In this document: positions 1-9,650 of the stretch, one piece after another
How the letters are laid out: every line of letters begins with the position of its first letter
Position numbering within the stretch: the first letter of the stretch is position 1
Origin: Trichoplax adhaerens
Lineage: Eukaryota > Placozoa > Uniplacotomia > Trichoplacea > Trichoplacidae
Direction: 5' to 3'
Assembly (NCBI RefSeq): GCF_000150275.1
Contig: NW_002060959.1
Location: 1,105,902-1,169,901, forward strand
Length of the DNA: 64,000 bases
The notes under the pieces: model-generated
Told to the model about the DNA's origin: nothing
The model's database searches: none
The model's input: the letters and a program-made list of their open reading frames with translations, nothing else
Program-made: the position numbers and the translations under genes

Positions 1-2509
1 GACTTGGAGCAATAAAGTCCTCTTCTCCGAGAAACAGCTCTCTCGTCTCAGTCTATAAGTAGAAAGACATATTATTACACGTTGTAGAATATCAATGTCT
101 GCAGTATTGATTCGTACTACATAGTGTACATTATTGCACTTAGAACTTTTAGTACTATAATATATCTGGAAATACTGTACAGTGTACAGGATTCCCCAGA
201 TAAAACCCCCGATAACTAAACGCAAATGTAATATAGCGAAAACAAAATTGGCTTTATGAAAGCTAGTTCTTCATGGAAGAGTTATTCAAGGCAATGCCTT
301 GAATAGTAAATATGTACTGTAACGGGTTGAATTGCTAGTGCTAAATGTACAATTGTTGGAGAGGAGTTGTACGAGAGGCAAATGTCGAAGGGAACTGTCC
401 GGATAGCGTGATTTATGCGGCAAGGCTATAAAGAGACGTGCGGGTCCAAGTCTTCTTTTCGTAGCAGATCCTAAGTTTATGTCGTACGTAGCAAGAGTCT
501 CAATTTTGAATTGATCGGATCATTATATGCCCGTTAATTTATTCGATTTTCGTACATCTTAGTATTAGTCTTTATACGACTTAACATCACTTGTCTACAA
601 TAGTGAATATCGACGTCATTAATGCGTATTTAAGTAACAACATGGACATGTAGATCTCCGGGATCTACAAGTCTATGGTAACAAGAAAGACTATAAAATA
701 CTTATAAGTAAAGGCTTGTAGGTTTTCTTCTAGTAATATGGAGGCTCATCAATTCCCCGGTCAATCTACTATAAGCGTACACTACCAATGAAATTGTATA
801 CCATGCTGCGCCAACCAAGGAAGCAGCATGTTAGTAACTGGATATCCATCGTAGACAATATAGTGTTACCGTTGTAGACATGCGAAACAGTTGGAATGAC
901 CGGTAAAACAAGTAGCCTCTAGATTATTCAATTGTGAAGGACCATTTCCTGTCCTCGTCTTTCTTTTTAGTAATCTCTGATGTGCATCTTAACAAGTACA
1001 GTACAGCAAAGGAAAAGGGATTTGAACTATCATATTTATGATTATAGGCGTAACTAAACTAGTGCATGAATCGTCTACTAATGACTATGAGGAGTAAAGA
1101 TGTGAGAGATCGAGATGAAGTTAAAGTAAGCGTAAAAGATACGCTGTAAATAAGTACAATATTTTTCTCTTATTGATAGACGATGAATTGTCTGTAATCA
1201 AGCAGTATTTTTAATCAACTGTGAAATAGACGTTGTGATACCGTAGAATGAGCTAAAATAATGCGACATTTTTCATCACCATTAAATTGATTCATTATTT
1301 CAGTTGCAGCGACTAAACAATATACGTAACCTATCAACTTGTTGAAATATGAATATTGGTAGATTATACAATCGATGATTAGTAATGTTAAATATGTAAG
1401 ATGATTTTTAAGAATTTGCGATAAAGTAAAATAGAAAGGGTAAAATCATTTTCCATACATACGAGTCCTAAGTAAGTTTTTATCATCTATTTATAGATAA
1501 TTAGTAGTGAAAAATAGCGCAACTACTATAAAATACTAGTAAAGCTAATTGAATTCTTAAGTCTAACCATCGTTGCGCACATCAGTTTTAGCGTATGATT
1601 ATCAGTGGAAATTATTTAACTTTTCGTCACTTTGGTAGTTAATCAACAAATAGAATGAATACAATCCAGGCAAGAAAGTGATGCTGCATGAGTATTAGTT
1701 TGGGTCACATTCTAGCAAATTAGGAAGTGACCGATACCGAAGGCTAGACTACATAGAATAGTCAAGACATCTCTCCTCGAGAAAAAGATGAACTCATCTT
1801 ATTGCACAAAATGAGTGTTTAATATCCGTAAATCAGGCTCCATTAGAATTATCTATAAAATATCATAATACTTCGTAATCGATTTCATAAATTTATATTG
1901 AAACTTTGACTAAATCATTGCCATCAATAGGACAAAATGGAAGCTATTATTAACGACTATACTACTTGTTATACTCTATGATTAAACCACTAACGTTACA
2001 AAAGTTTAGTATTTAGAATAAAAAGTTTTAGTTCTATCTCTAGCTAGTAAATGTCCTTATATTATGAAAATAGAAATTGAATTAATCAATCAATTACCAA
2101 TTCAAAAAGAGAAAGTTTGGTTACTTGTTCTATTGCATCTACTGTACAGTATCATTTGATAATATAATAAAAACAGCAACAATCGTCAATATTGTAAGAT
2201 ATAGCTACTGGAGGATATTACTTCCACGATAGAGTGCATAAAAACCTGACGAACAAGATATTATGCATGATATGAGAAAGGCGAGCTAATAGCTACAATT
2301 AACATTGCAGCTGAATTGGTTATGCCATCAAAAGTTAATTTACTACCCTATGGGTAGAAGATGGTTCGGTGAACATCATTATATTACTATAGAAAAGTCA
2401 GTCAATCATTGATTGGTTTTAATGACCATCATCGAATAGGAATAAGGTTAATAAAGCGGTTGATAGACCACACGCAAATTGTATTTTGCGTTCATTGGAT
2501 TAGATAAGG
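1..2509. other. Gene-free AT-rich stretch
   Basis: No open frame with coding character, RNA gene or clear repeat was recognised on either strand. Stop codons are frequent in all frames and no exon-like islands flanked by GT/AG sites with conserved protein content were seen. It is probably intergenic sequence downstream of the minus-strand hexosaminidase. Confidence 0.5.
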
Positions 2510-4123
2510 TTACAATTCGTCGCGATCAAGGTGGTTCATAACGACATTGTATTCCGCTTGGCAGAAACTATATCCGTTAATGGGTTGCGCTCGTAGTCCT
2601 CGTCGAATTAGTTGATAGCAACGGTGATGATCAATGCGTGGTAGTGCTGCATCGACGTTGGTTACTTTAGCGGAGCTCCATAAGCGTTCAGAGACAGCAC
2701 TAGCGCGAGGCCAGAAACGCTCCATTAAATTGGTTGAATCGACGTATTCTCCCCATATGCAAGCTTCGCCGCCAATAACCAAATTTTTTTGTTGTTGTGT
2801 ACCTTTAAAATCTTGAGGATCGCAACGATAAAATCGTTCCCAATCACGACCATAACCGATATAATTCAGATACCAACAAGAAGAGAGAATAGTTTGTAAA
2901 TTCATCTTGGTTACTTTGGCTAATTCTGCTTTATAGCTAGGACTTGTTTTCCATACTTGTACAACGGTGTTGGGATCGACTTTGACGTTGTTGTCGACCA
3001 CATCTTGCCATATAATATAGCGTAAGCCAATTTTTTCCATAATAGTTACTAAATTGTGCTCATAATATTGCTCCAATAATTCATAATGATCACCGAAACC
3101 ATGTTGTGTCATAAAATTTTGAATATCAGGATTACTTTGCCAACAGCTGAAATTGACTTCATCGCCGCCTAAATGAACGTATTGATCAGGAAAGCGTTTC
3201 TTAATTTCACGAAAAAAGTCCTCTAGTATGGTATAGGTTGAATTCAAGATTGGATTGATTGGGCCAAATTGTCCATTGGGGACACCATTTTTACTATAAC
3301 AAGGGGTAAGAAAGTTGGGAATACTACGCCATGACGATGAATGGCCGGGAGTATCGAATTCGACGATAACCCGTATACCGCGATCTCGTGCATATTCAAT
3401 GACCATTTGGACATCGTCAGGTGTGTAAACATGGCGTGGTGTATAAGAGCCATGTTGGCTTAATTGTGGATAAGTTAATGAGACAAATGGAAATGACTGA
3501 TCATCGACAATATGCCAATGAAAGACGTTGAATTTATTATAGGACATGGCATCTAAATTTTGTAGAATAACATCCAAAGTAAGGTAGTGTCGAGCAGAGT
3601 CGAGCATGACACCGCGATATTTAAATCGTGGATAATCGACAATCTTGGTCTCCTGGATGAAAAATCCATCATAGGTTGCATCAATTAATTGGCTAAAGCT
3701 TTCTAAGCCACGTAGCGCTCCCCAAGTTTGTTTCGCGTGGAGAAAGGCAACCGGTTGAGGATGAGCGTGAATGGATAGCGAATAGCTTTCATCGGAATTT
3801 AAAGTCAAGTTGGCACTTACATCATCAATTTGAACGAATAATTTGGTCAAATTGCCCACAGCTTTGATGGCATCTTGGTTGGGATTGACCGCCGCGCCTG
3901 GTTCATGAGGAGGTAAAGGTCCTAAAAAGATCAACTTTCGATAGCGCTGAAACGCTTGATTGAGAATGTCGGTGGGCACATCGGTTTCGAATTGAAACTC
4001 TTGCGTTATTTTCAACATGGACTCGGATGTCGACATGATTTGAGGCATGGGCCAAACGCTACCAGCATCACACCACCGTTGGCATAGCAGCGTTATCAAG
4101 ATGATGATTTGGATGGAAGCCAT
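2510..4123 (-). CDS. Beta-hexosaminidase, GH20, with C-terminal RDEL ER-retrieval signal
   Basis: Single-exon gene of 537 aa, close to the usual length of animal HEXA/HEXB. The enzyme family removes terminal beta-linked N-acetylhexosamines from glycans. Residues 1-20 form a hydrophobic signal peptide, followed by the mature start around VWPMPQ. The catalytic domain carries HWHIVDDQSFPF (about 202-213), EFDTPGH (255-261) and HLGGDEV (317-323), with the Asp321-Glu322 pair at the position of the catalytic pair of human HEXB. Later motifs include WQDVVD and GGEACIWGEYVD. The protein continues past the usual end near FCQAEY and finishes in DRDEL, a KDEL-type signal, so ER residence is inferred rather than lysosomal delivery. 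It is divergent from a paralogue at 5126 with about 1 kb between the start codons. There are no introns, unlike the other genes in the window. Family assignment is firm; HEXA versus HEXB type is not decided. Confidence 0.95.
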   Translation of the reverse strand: MASIQIIILITLLCQRWCDAGSVWPMPQIMSTSESMLKITQEFQFETDVPTDILNQAFQRYRKLIFLGPLPPHEPGAAVNPNQDAIKAVGNLTKLFVQIDDVSANLTLNSDESYSLSIHAHPQPVAFLHAKQTWGALRGLESFSQLIDATYDGFFIQETKIVDYPRFKYRGVMLDSARHYLTLDVILQNLDAMSYNKFNVFHWHIVDDQSFPFVSLTYPQLSQHGSYTPRHVYTPDDVQMVIEYARDRGIRVIVEFDTPGHSSSWRSIPNFLTPCYSKNGVPNGQFGPINPILNSTYTILEDFFREIKKRFPDQYVHLGGDEVNFSCWQSNPDIQNFMTQHGFGDHYELLEQYYEHNLVTIMEKIGLRYIIWQDVVDNNVKVDPNTVVQVWKTSPSYKAELAKVTKMNLQTILSSCWYLNYIGYGRDWERFYRCDPQDFKGTQQQKNLVIGGEACIWGEYVDSTNLMERFWPRASAVSERLWSSAKVTNVDAALPRIDHHRCYQLIRRGLRAQPINGYSFCQAEYNVVMNHLDRDEL

Positions 4124-5125
4124 TTTAAAGGGTTTTAAATACTTTTACTTTTAATCAATCGCTTGGATTGGTGTACAAACTGGCTATCAGGGAGGGCGTC
4201 GTTGATGAATAGATAATCCACGTTCTTGAAGAATCAATGGAGGTGTGTGTGTGTGTGTGTACTTCCTTCTTGACAGTCAGTATCAATCAGTCGATGATTA
4301 CTTTTCCACTCCAGTAATCCTATATTGAGTATCCATAAGTCGAAAATGAGATTTAAAGAAGAATTTTGCAAGTGGAAATCGATCTGATGATTAGATTGCG
4401 ATTTTCCAAGATTGTGTTATTGTAACGTGATGACTGCGAGCGTTGGTGAGGGATGACGTTTCATAAACGTTGAAGTGGATTTAGCGTCAGTTGTCGTTGT
4501 CGTTGTCACGGTATGTTGGTGTCAGTCGTTTGTCATCGTCGTCGTGGGTGACAGTCAATCCACACAGATCGTGCCCATTGCTCAACCATCGATGGATGAA
4601 GTCACATGATGTCCGTGTGGTCATGCTACAGTACAGTTCTACCCACTCGTGTCCACTTCTGCTGAGAAAATGACACTACCCACAGTACCCAGTGTTGTGA
4701 TCGATGACGTCAACGATGTGTTGTGACCGTGGAGTTGTTTTTCTCAAGTCTAGTTGCTGCTGTTTCGATACCTACCCACAGACACTTTGATCAAGTCCGG
4801 TCCGGTACGGTACCAGCGATCGTGTAGCAGCGACGTCAACCCTATCGTCATTCCTGTGCTGTACTGTATACTGTACATCATAAAGGGATTGAACCGAACC
4901 GAACCGAACCTTAGCTTTACTGTACCCATATTACAGTGTACAGTACTGTACACTGTACACTATATGTACTGTACTGTACTGTACTGTACATCGTTTCCTC
5001 AATTCATCAAACCATTCTGAACAACGAAAGGATTCATCTTAGCCATCACTCAAGTCGATTAAACTTCCTTTACCAGCTAAAATACTGCAAGAGTTCTTTG
5101 TAGACGACGAAGTTAGTCCATTGCG
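4124..5125. promoter_or_regulatory. Shared upstream region of the two hexosaminidases
   Basis: About 1 kb between two divergent start codons, so it should contain both promoters. It holds a (GT)n run at about 4243-4260, three to four GAACC pentamers at about 4891-4909, and a TACTG pentamer run at about 4966-4989. A perfect 26-bp palindrome built from TACTGTAC-like units lies at 4932-4957. No TATA box or transcription start was assigned with confidence. Short open frames here are low-complexity and are not called. Confidence 0.5.
4932..4957. repeat. Perfect 26-bp palindrome of TACTGTAC type
   Basis: The 13-base left arm TACAGTGTACAGT is followed directly by its exact reverse complement. It could form a cruciform or be a dimeric protein site. 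The same short words are abundant in other non-coding parts of the window, so it is probably one dense instance of a genome-wide motif. Confidence 0.85.
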
Positions 5126-6769
5126 ATGAGAATGGAATCCAAATGGAGATGGAAAATTCTACTCGTGGTTAGCGTAGTGGCATTCTATTGCAGTTATGCT
5201 GTTGAAGGCTATGTTGCTGTATGGCCTATGCCGCAAACGATGTCGACAACAAGCTCTTATTTACGAATTCGTCCTCAACAGTTTCAATTTGAGAGCGATA
5301 GTCAATCCAGTCTACTCCGTCGAGCTTTCCAAAGGTACATGAAAATTGCTTTCTTACAACCGTTGCCTCCAAATGAGCCTGCTGCTGCTGTAGACCCTAG
5401 TGCACCAAAGCCTCATGTCATCGGTAATTTAACATCATTATTCTTTCAAATCGATAATCCCAATACGGATCTGCGCTTAGGAATGGACGAAAGTTATTCA
5501 CTCTCGATACGTGCCACTCCTCAACCGGTTGCATTTGTACATACCAAAGAGATATGGGGTGCTTTACGCGCTCTCGAAACTTTCAGCCAACTGATTGATG
5601 CTCGAGCGGATGGCTTTTTCATTAGTGAAGCCAAAATCATCGATTTCCCTCGCTTTAGTCATCGTGGGATATTGGTTGATACTGCAAGACATTACTTAAC
5701 CATGGATACTTTATTACAACATTTAGATGCAATGGCTTACAACAAATTTAACGTTCTCCATTGGCATATTGTCGATGATCAGTCCTTTCCCTTTGTTTCC
5801 TTAACTTTTCCCAACATGAGTTTGTTCGGCGCTTATACACAGCGTCATATTTATACCCCGGAGGATGTCAGTAAAGTTATTGAGTACGCTCGCGATCGCG
5901 GCATCCGTGTTATACCCGAATTTGATACACCTGGCCATGCATCATCTTGGAAAAGTATTCCCAATCTATTAACGCCTTGTTATGGCCCCAATAACATACC
6001 CAATGGAAATTTTGGACCCATTAATCCTATTGTTGATTCCAATTACGAATTTCTAGCCGTTTTTTTCTCCGAGATTAAGAAAAGATTCCCTGATGCTTAT
6101 GTCCATTTAGGTGGTGACGAAGTCAGTTTCAGTTGTTGGGCTAGCAATCCAGATATTCAAGATTTTATGGTTCAAAAGGGCTTTGGTAAAAATTTTGCTC
6201 TACTGGAACAATACTACGAAACTCGTTTATTACAACTAGTTGAAAAGGTTGGCTTGCGCTATATTATATGGCAAGATGTCATTGATAATAAAGTCAAGGT
6301 CAATCCAAATACTGTGGTACAAGTTTGGAGATCATCGCCTAGTTATAAGAGTGAACTGAAACGTGTAACCTCGCTCAACTTGAAAACAATCTTGTCGTCT
6401 TGTTGGTATCTTGATTTAATTGGCTATGGTCGCGATTGGGAAGGCTATTATCGTTGCGATCCACAAAATTTCAAAGGTACCACGGCTGAGAAGAATTTAG
6501 TTTTTGGCGGTGAAGCTTGTCTATGGGGAGAGTACGTCGATTCCACCAACTTTCTGGAAAGGATGTGGCCGCGTGCTAGCGCTATTGGCGAAAGATTATG
6601 GAGCTCTGCCAAAGTCAACAATGTCGATGCCGCTTTACCTCGTATCGACTATCATCGCTGTCAACACCATATTCGTCGCGGTATACGTGCTCAACCTGTT
6701 AACGGCTACAGTTTTTGTCAAGCGGAATATAATACCGTGATGAGATATATGAAGAAGGATGAGCTATGA
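5126..6769 (+). CDS. Beta-hexosaminidase, GH20, with C-terminal KDEL ER-retrieval signal
   Basis: Single-exon gene of 547 aa and paralogue of the minus-strand gene at 2510. The N-terminus has two basic residues and then a hydrophobic stretch at about 10-26 (signal peptide). The catalytic domain has HWHIVDDQSFPF (about 212-223), EFDTPGH (265-271) and HLGGDEV (327-333) with the Asp331-Glu332 pair, then WQDVID and GGEACLWGEYVD. The C-terminus is MKKDEL, the canonical ER-retrieval signal, placed about a dozen residues beyond the normal family end. The start at 5126 was chosen because it gives the signal peptide; a second Met lies two codons later. The two copies keep identical motif spacing and clearly arose by duplication and inversion or by an old divergent duplication. 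A lumenal ER glycan-trimming role is inferred from the KDEL, not shown. Confidence 0.95.
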   Translation: MRMESKWRWKILLVVSVVAFYCSYAVEGYVAVWPMPQTMSTTSSYLRIRPQQFQFESDSQSSLLRRAFQRYMKIAFLQPLPPNEPAAAVDPSAPKPHVIGNLTSLFFQIDNPNTDLRLGMDESYSLSIRATPQPVAFVHTKEIWGALRALETFSQLIDARADGFFISEAKIIDFPRFSHRGILVDTARHYLTMDTLLQHLDAMAYNKFNVLHWHIVDDQSFPFVSLTFPNMSLFGAYTQRHIYTPEDVSKVIEYARDRGIRVIPEFDTPGHASSWKSIPNLLTPCYGPNNIPNGNFGPINPIVDSNYEFLAVFFSEIKKRFPDAYVHLGGDEVSFSCWASNPDIQDFMVQKGFGKNFALLEQYYETRLLQLVEKVGLRYIIWQDVIDNKVKVNPNTVVQVWRSSPSYKSELKRVTSLNLKTILSSCWYLDLIGYGRDWEGYYRCDPQNFKGTTAEKNLVFGGEACLWGEYVDSTNFLERMWPRASAIGERLWSSAKVNNVDAALPRIDYHRCQHHIRRGIRAQPVNGYSFCQAEYNTVMRYMKKDEL

Positions 6770-8494
6770 TTTCATCTACAACAACCAAGACACGACCCTT
6801 GCCAAGTAGAAATGGCTTAAAACGAAATAGCCTATCCATCAAAGTGTAATTCGAAATGATGATACGGTATAGTCAAGCGAGACGCTTTCCTGCTACCATG
6901 GCTAAATTCAGTAGGAAAATTGCCTTTATGATTATCATTTCTAGCAGAATAGAAACTCGATTCGTATGACTCTATTGGATGGTAGTGTCCACAACAGTGA
7001 ATCAATTTAGCTTTTGTATAGTCCAAAATTTGACTTCATATTCTAATTTTTATATACTGTATACATATAAACATCAATAGATTGATATCTCTATTTGTCT
7101 ATTACCTGGATAATTTTCAATGCTGCACTGCTAATAGATCGATTTGAATCTACTGCATAAGGTGACACAGAAAATGGACAGTTGATTTTGAATGTATGAA
7201 ATAAAGCAATCAAATGAGCAACCTAGTTGCTGCTGGTACTTGATACTCGTGTATGCCTGTTGGAAGAAATGATGCCGTTGTTTACAAGTTGCAATCATTG
7301 AATGGCATGACTAGGATACTCGATCATCCTGAATTATATAGTCATTGCAATACAGAATTGAGGCTGCTTTCTGGCATTTCAATGGTAGCATGTCGGCAAA
7401 GTGATTGTCCATTTAGGTGATATTGAGTTTTAATTGATAGTCATGCGCTTGGAGAACATGTTGCTTTTCTATATACGTACTGCATATACTCTAAACTACT
7501 GCTACTGCATGGAAGGATTGTAAAATGACTTCACCAATGGAGTATAAAAACACACACTGTAGTAGAGTAGAATACTAGATTGTGAAGATCGATACCTTTG
7601 AACTTGATATACAGTACTATTGATGAGCATGTCATGAATATTCTGACTCGTACAGTAAGTTGCAGTTCCTTCATGCTATTACAGTGCTATACTTGTAAAA
7701 TACATAGCAACTGTCGTTTGTCGAATTGGCTACAACAGTGGCGATGACTTTAATCGATATACTCTACTGTAGAAAAGAGGCTGATTTTGAATGGTGTTGA
7801 TTTCGTACTATTCAGTTGATGAGATGGTAAAATGTTGAAAAAGAATCCCAGAGATAAACAAGATAGACTCAGGACTCTCCATACTCGTACATAGAATACT
7901 GCAATTGGTGCTAGGAGTGCTGCTAGGTTGGAAAGATGAAAAGTACATGGCCCACTAAGTAGAATGCAATCCGTTGTGTTCTATTGATTAGAATGGATTT
8001 GATCCGAGTATAATACATTACTGCACTCCATGGGCTTACTTTTCCTGTTGTCAATCTTCCAACACACTGCAGCAGAGAAAGGGATTTTGACAAAATGGAC
8101 AGTCCAACCCCATTTTAGCTTACAGTACAGTAGTATCCTTACAGTATAGTCTAGCTACGGCTACTGATGGGCTCCTCAATGGCATTTTAGGAGTGGATAA
8201 TTGACTGCAGTTTGTAAATGGATTTATTTGCAGCTTTTGGAAACAGCGCTGAGGGCAGTGCATTTCCCTCAAACCAAGCCTTGAAGTAATGGACAGACGG
8301 ATGATAGGCGACGGACGTGTGGCTGACACTGACGTCAAGCGGAAAGTCGGCGATCCGTTCCGCGACCTGCTGTGGTTGACTGTTGAACAGTGTCGAGTGT
8401 ACTTTCGAATGATTTTTCTTTTCCATATTGAATCTATTGACTTTATGTACTGAATGGTGCTATAGGTCACTTCATGACTGGAAAGAGCGTTTTC
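6770..8494. other. Intergenic, 3' side of hexosaminidase, no gene seen
   Basis: Contains a candidate AATAAA polyadenylation signal for the upstream gene at 7200-7205. Beyond this there are only short unsupported frames. TACTGTA-like words increase towards 8.1 kb, where the repeat-rich stretch begins. Confidence 0.45.
7200..7205 (+). promoter_or_regulatory. Candidate polyadenylation signal of plus-strand hexosaminidase
   Basis: AATAAA about 430 bases after the stop codon at 6769. It is plausible by sequence only; no downstream GU-rich element was assessed. Confidence 0.35.
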
Positions 8495-9600
8495 TTTTAC
8501 TGCGCATGTTACAGTCGTGTGCAGTAATCTACAGTACTAATTTACACTTTTACAGTACAAAAGGTTTTCTTTCACAGTACACGGTACTGTACTGTGGTCG
8601 TTGCTTGAGAGTTGAGACAACGGAAAACTCGATGATACAAAGCCCTCGGGCAAGGCACTCCCAAACTGTACTCTTAAGGGTCTCTATTATACACGTACAG
8701 TACTGTATATTCAATATAGAAAGCGCTCCAGCCATCAGCTCATTTACTGCGCATGTTCCATTAGTCTCATCTGAATCATACTGTACTGTACTATGCTGTA
8801 GACTACAGTACATGTAGTACAGTACTAACGGTTTTCTTTCACAGAACTGCACTGTGGACTGTAGTTGGAGTTTTACGGTTCGGTCCGGTACCGTCGACAG
8901 TATCAGTCAGTACAGACTGTACTGTACAGTACACCCTTTACAAACCCAATTGTCAGTACAGTACTACAGTACTGTAGTGCACGACCATTTACTGCTCATT
9001 TACTGCGCATGTTCCATTCGTCTCATCTGAGTCATACTGTGCTGTAGACTACTGTACAGTGTACAGTACTGTAGTACGGTACTAAAGGTTTTCTTTCACA
9101 GTACCGCACTGTAGACTGCAGTTGGAGTTTTACGGTCCGTTCCGGTCCAGGCTACAGTATGCGTAAATACAGTACGACAGTACGATCAACCGGTCGCACT
9201 GTACACTGTACACTGTACTGTCGTCGTGGGTTGTCGATGACACAAAGCCCTCGACAGCCGGTCAATAGACTCAATATACAAAGCGACGACGGTCGGACTC
9301 GCTCCAGCCATCAGCTCATTTACTGCGCATGTTCCACTCGTGTCATCGGAGTCATCTGAGTCATACTGTACTGTGCTGTCGACTACAGTGTACAGTATAC
9401 AGTACTAAACATTTTCTTTCACAGTACTGCACTGTAGACTGCCGTTGGAGTTTTCCGGTCCAAGCTACAGTATGCCTGAGTACAGTACGACCAACCGGCC
9501 GTACTGTACACTGTACACTGTACTGTCGTCGTCTTGTCGATGACACAAAGCCCCTGGACAGCCAGTCAACAGACTCAATATAGAAAGCGACGACAAATAT
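8495..9600. repeat. Four-copy tandem array, ~250-320 bp units
   Basis: The landmark TTTACTGCGCATGTT recurs at about 8496, 8743, 9000 and 9319. The landmark TTTTCTTTCACAG follows in each unit at about 8563, 8830, 9090 and 9411. Units also share a CTCATCTGAGTCATACTGT segment, TACTGTAC-rich stretches and, in some, a GGTCCGGTACC-like block. The array ends only about 50 bases before the PSMD4 start codon, so the PSMD4 promoter or 5' UTR must overlap or abut it. Open frames inside the units arise from the repeat and are not genes. Confidence 0.8.
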
Positions 9601-9650
9601 CAGCCATCAGCAATTTTTTTCCTCGATTAATCCCTTCCAATCGATTCAAA

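Noticed and set aside
8120-8470. 116-codon minus-strand frame
   Set aside because: It overlaps two other frames, shows no domain and lies in TACTGTA-rich non-coding DNA.
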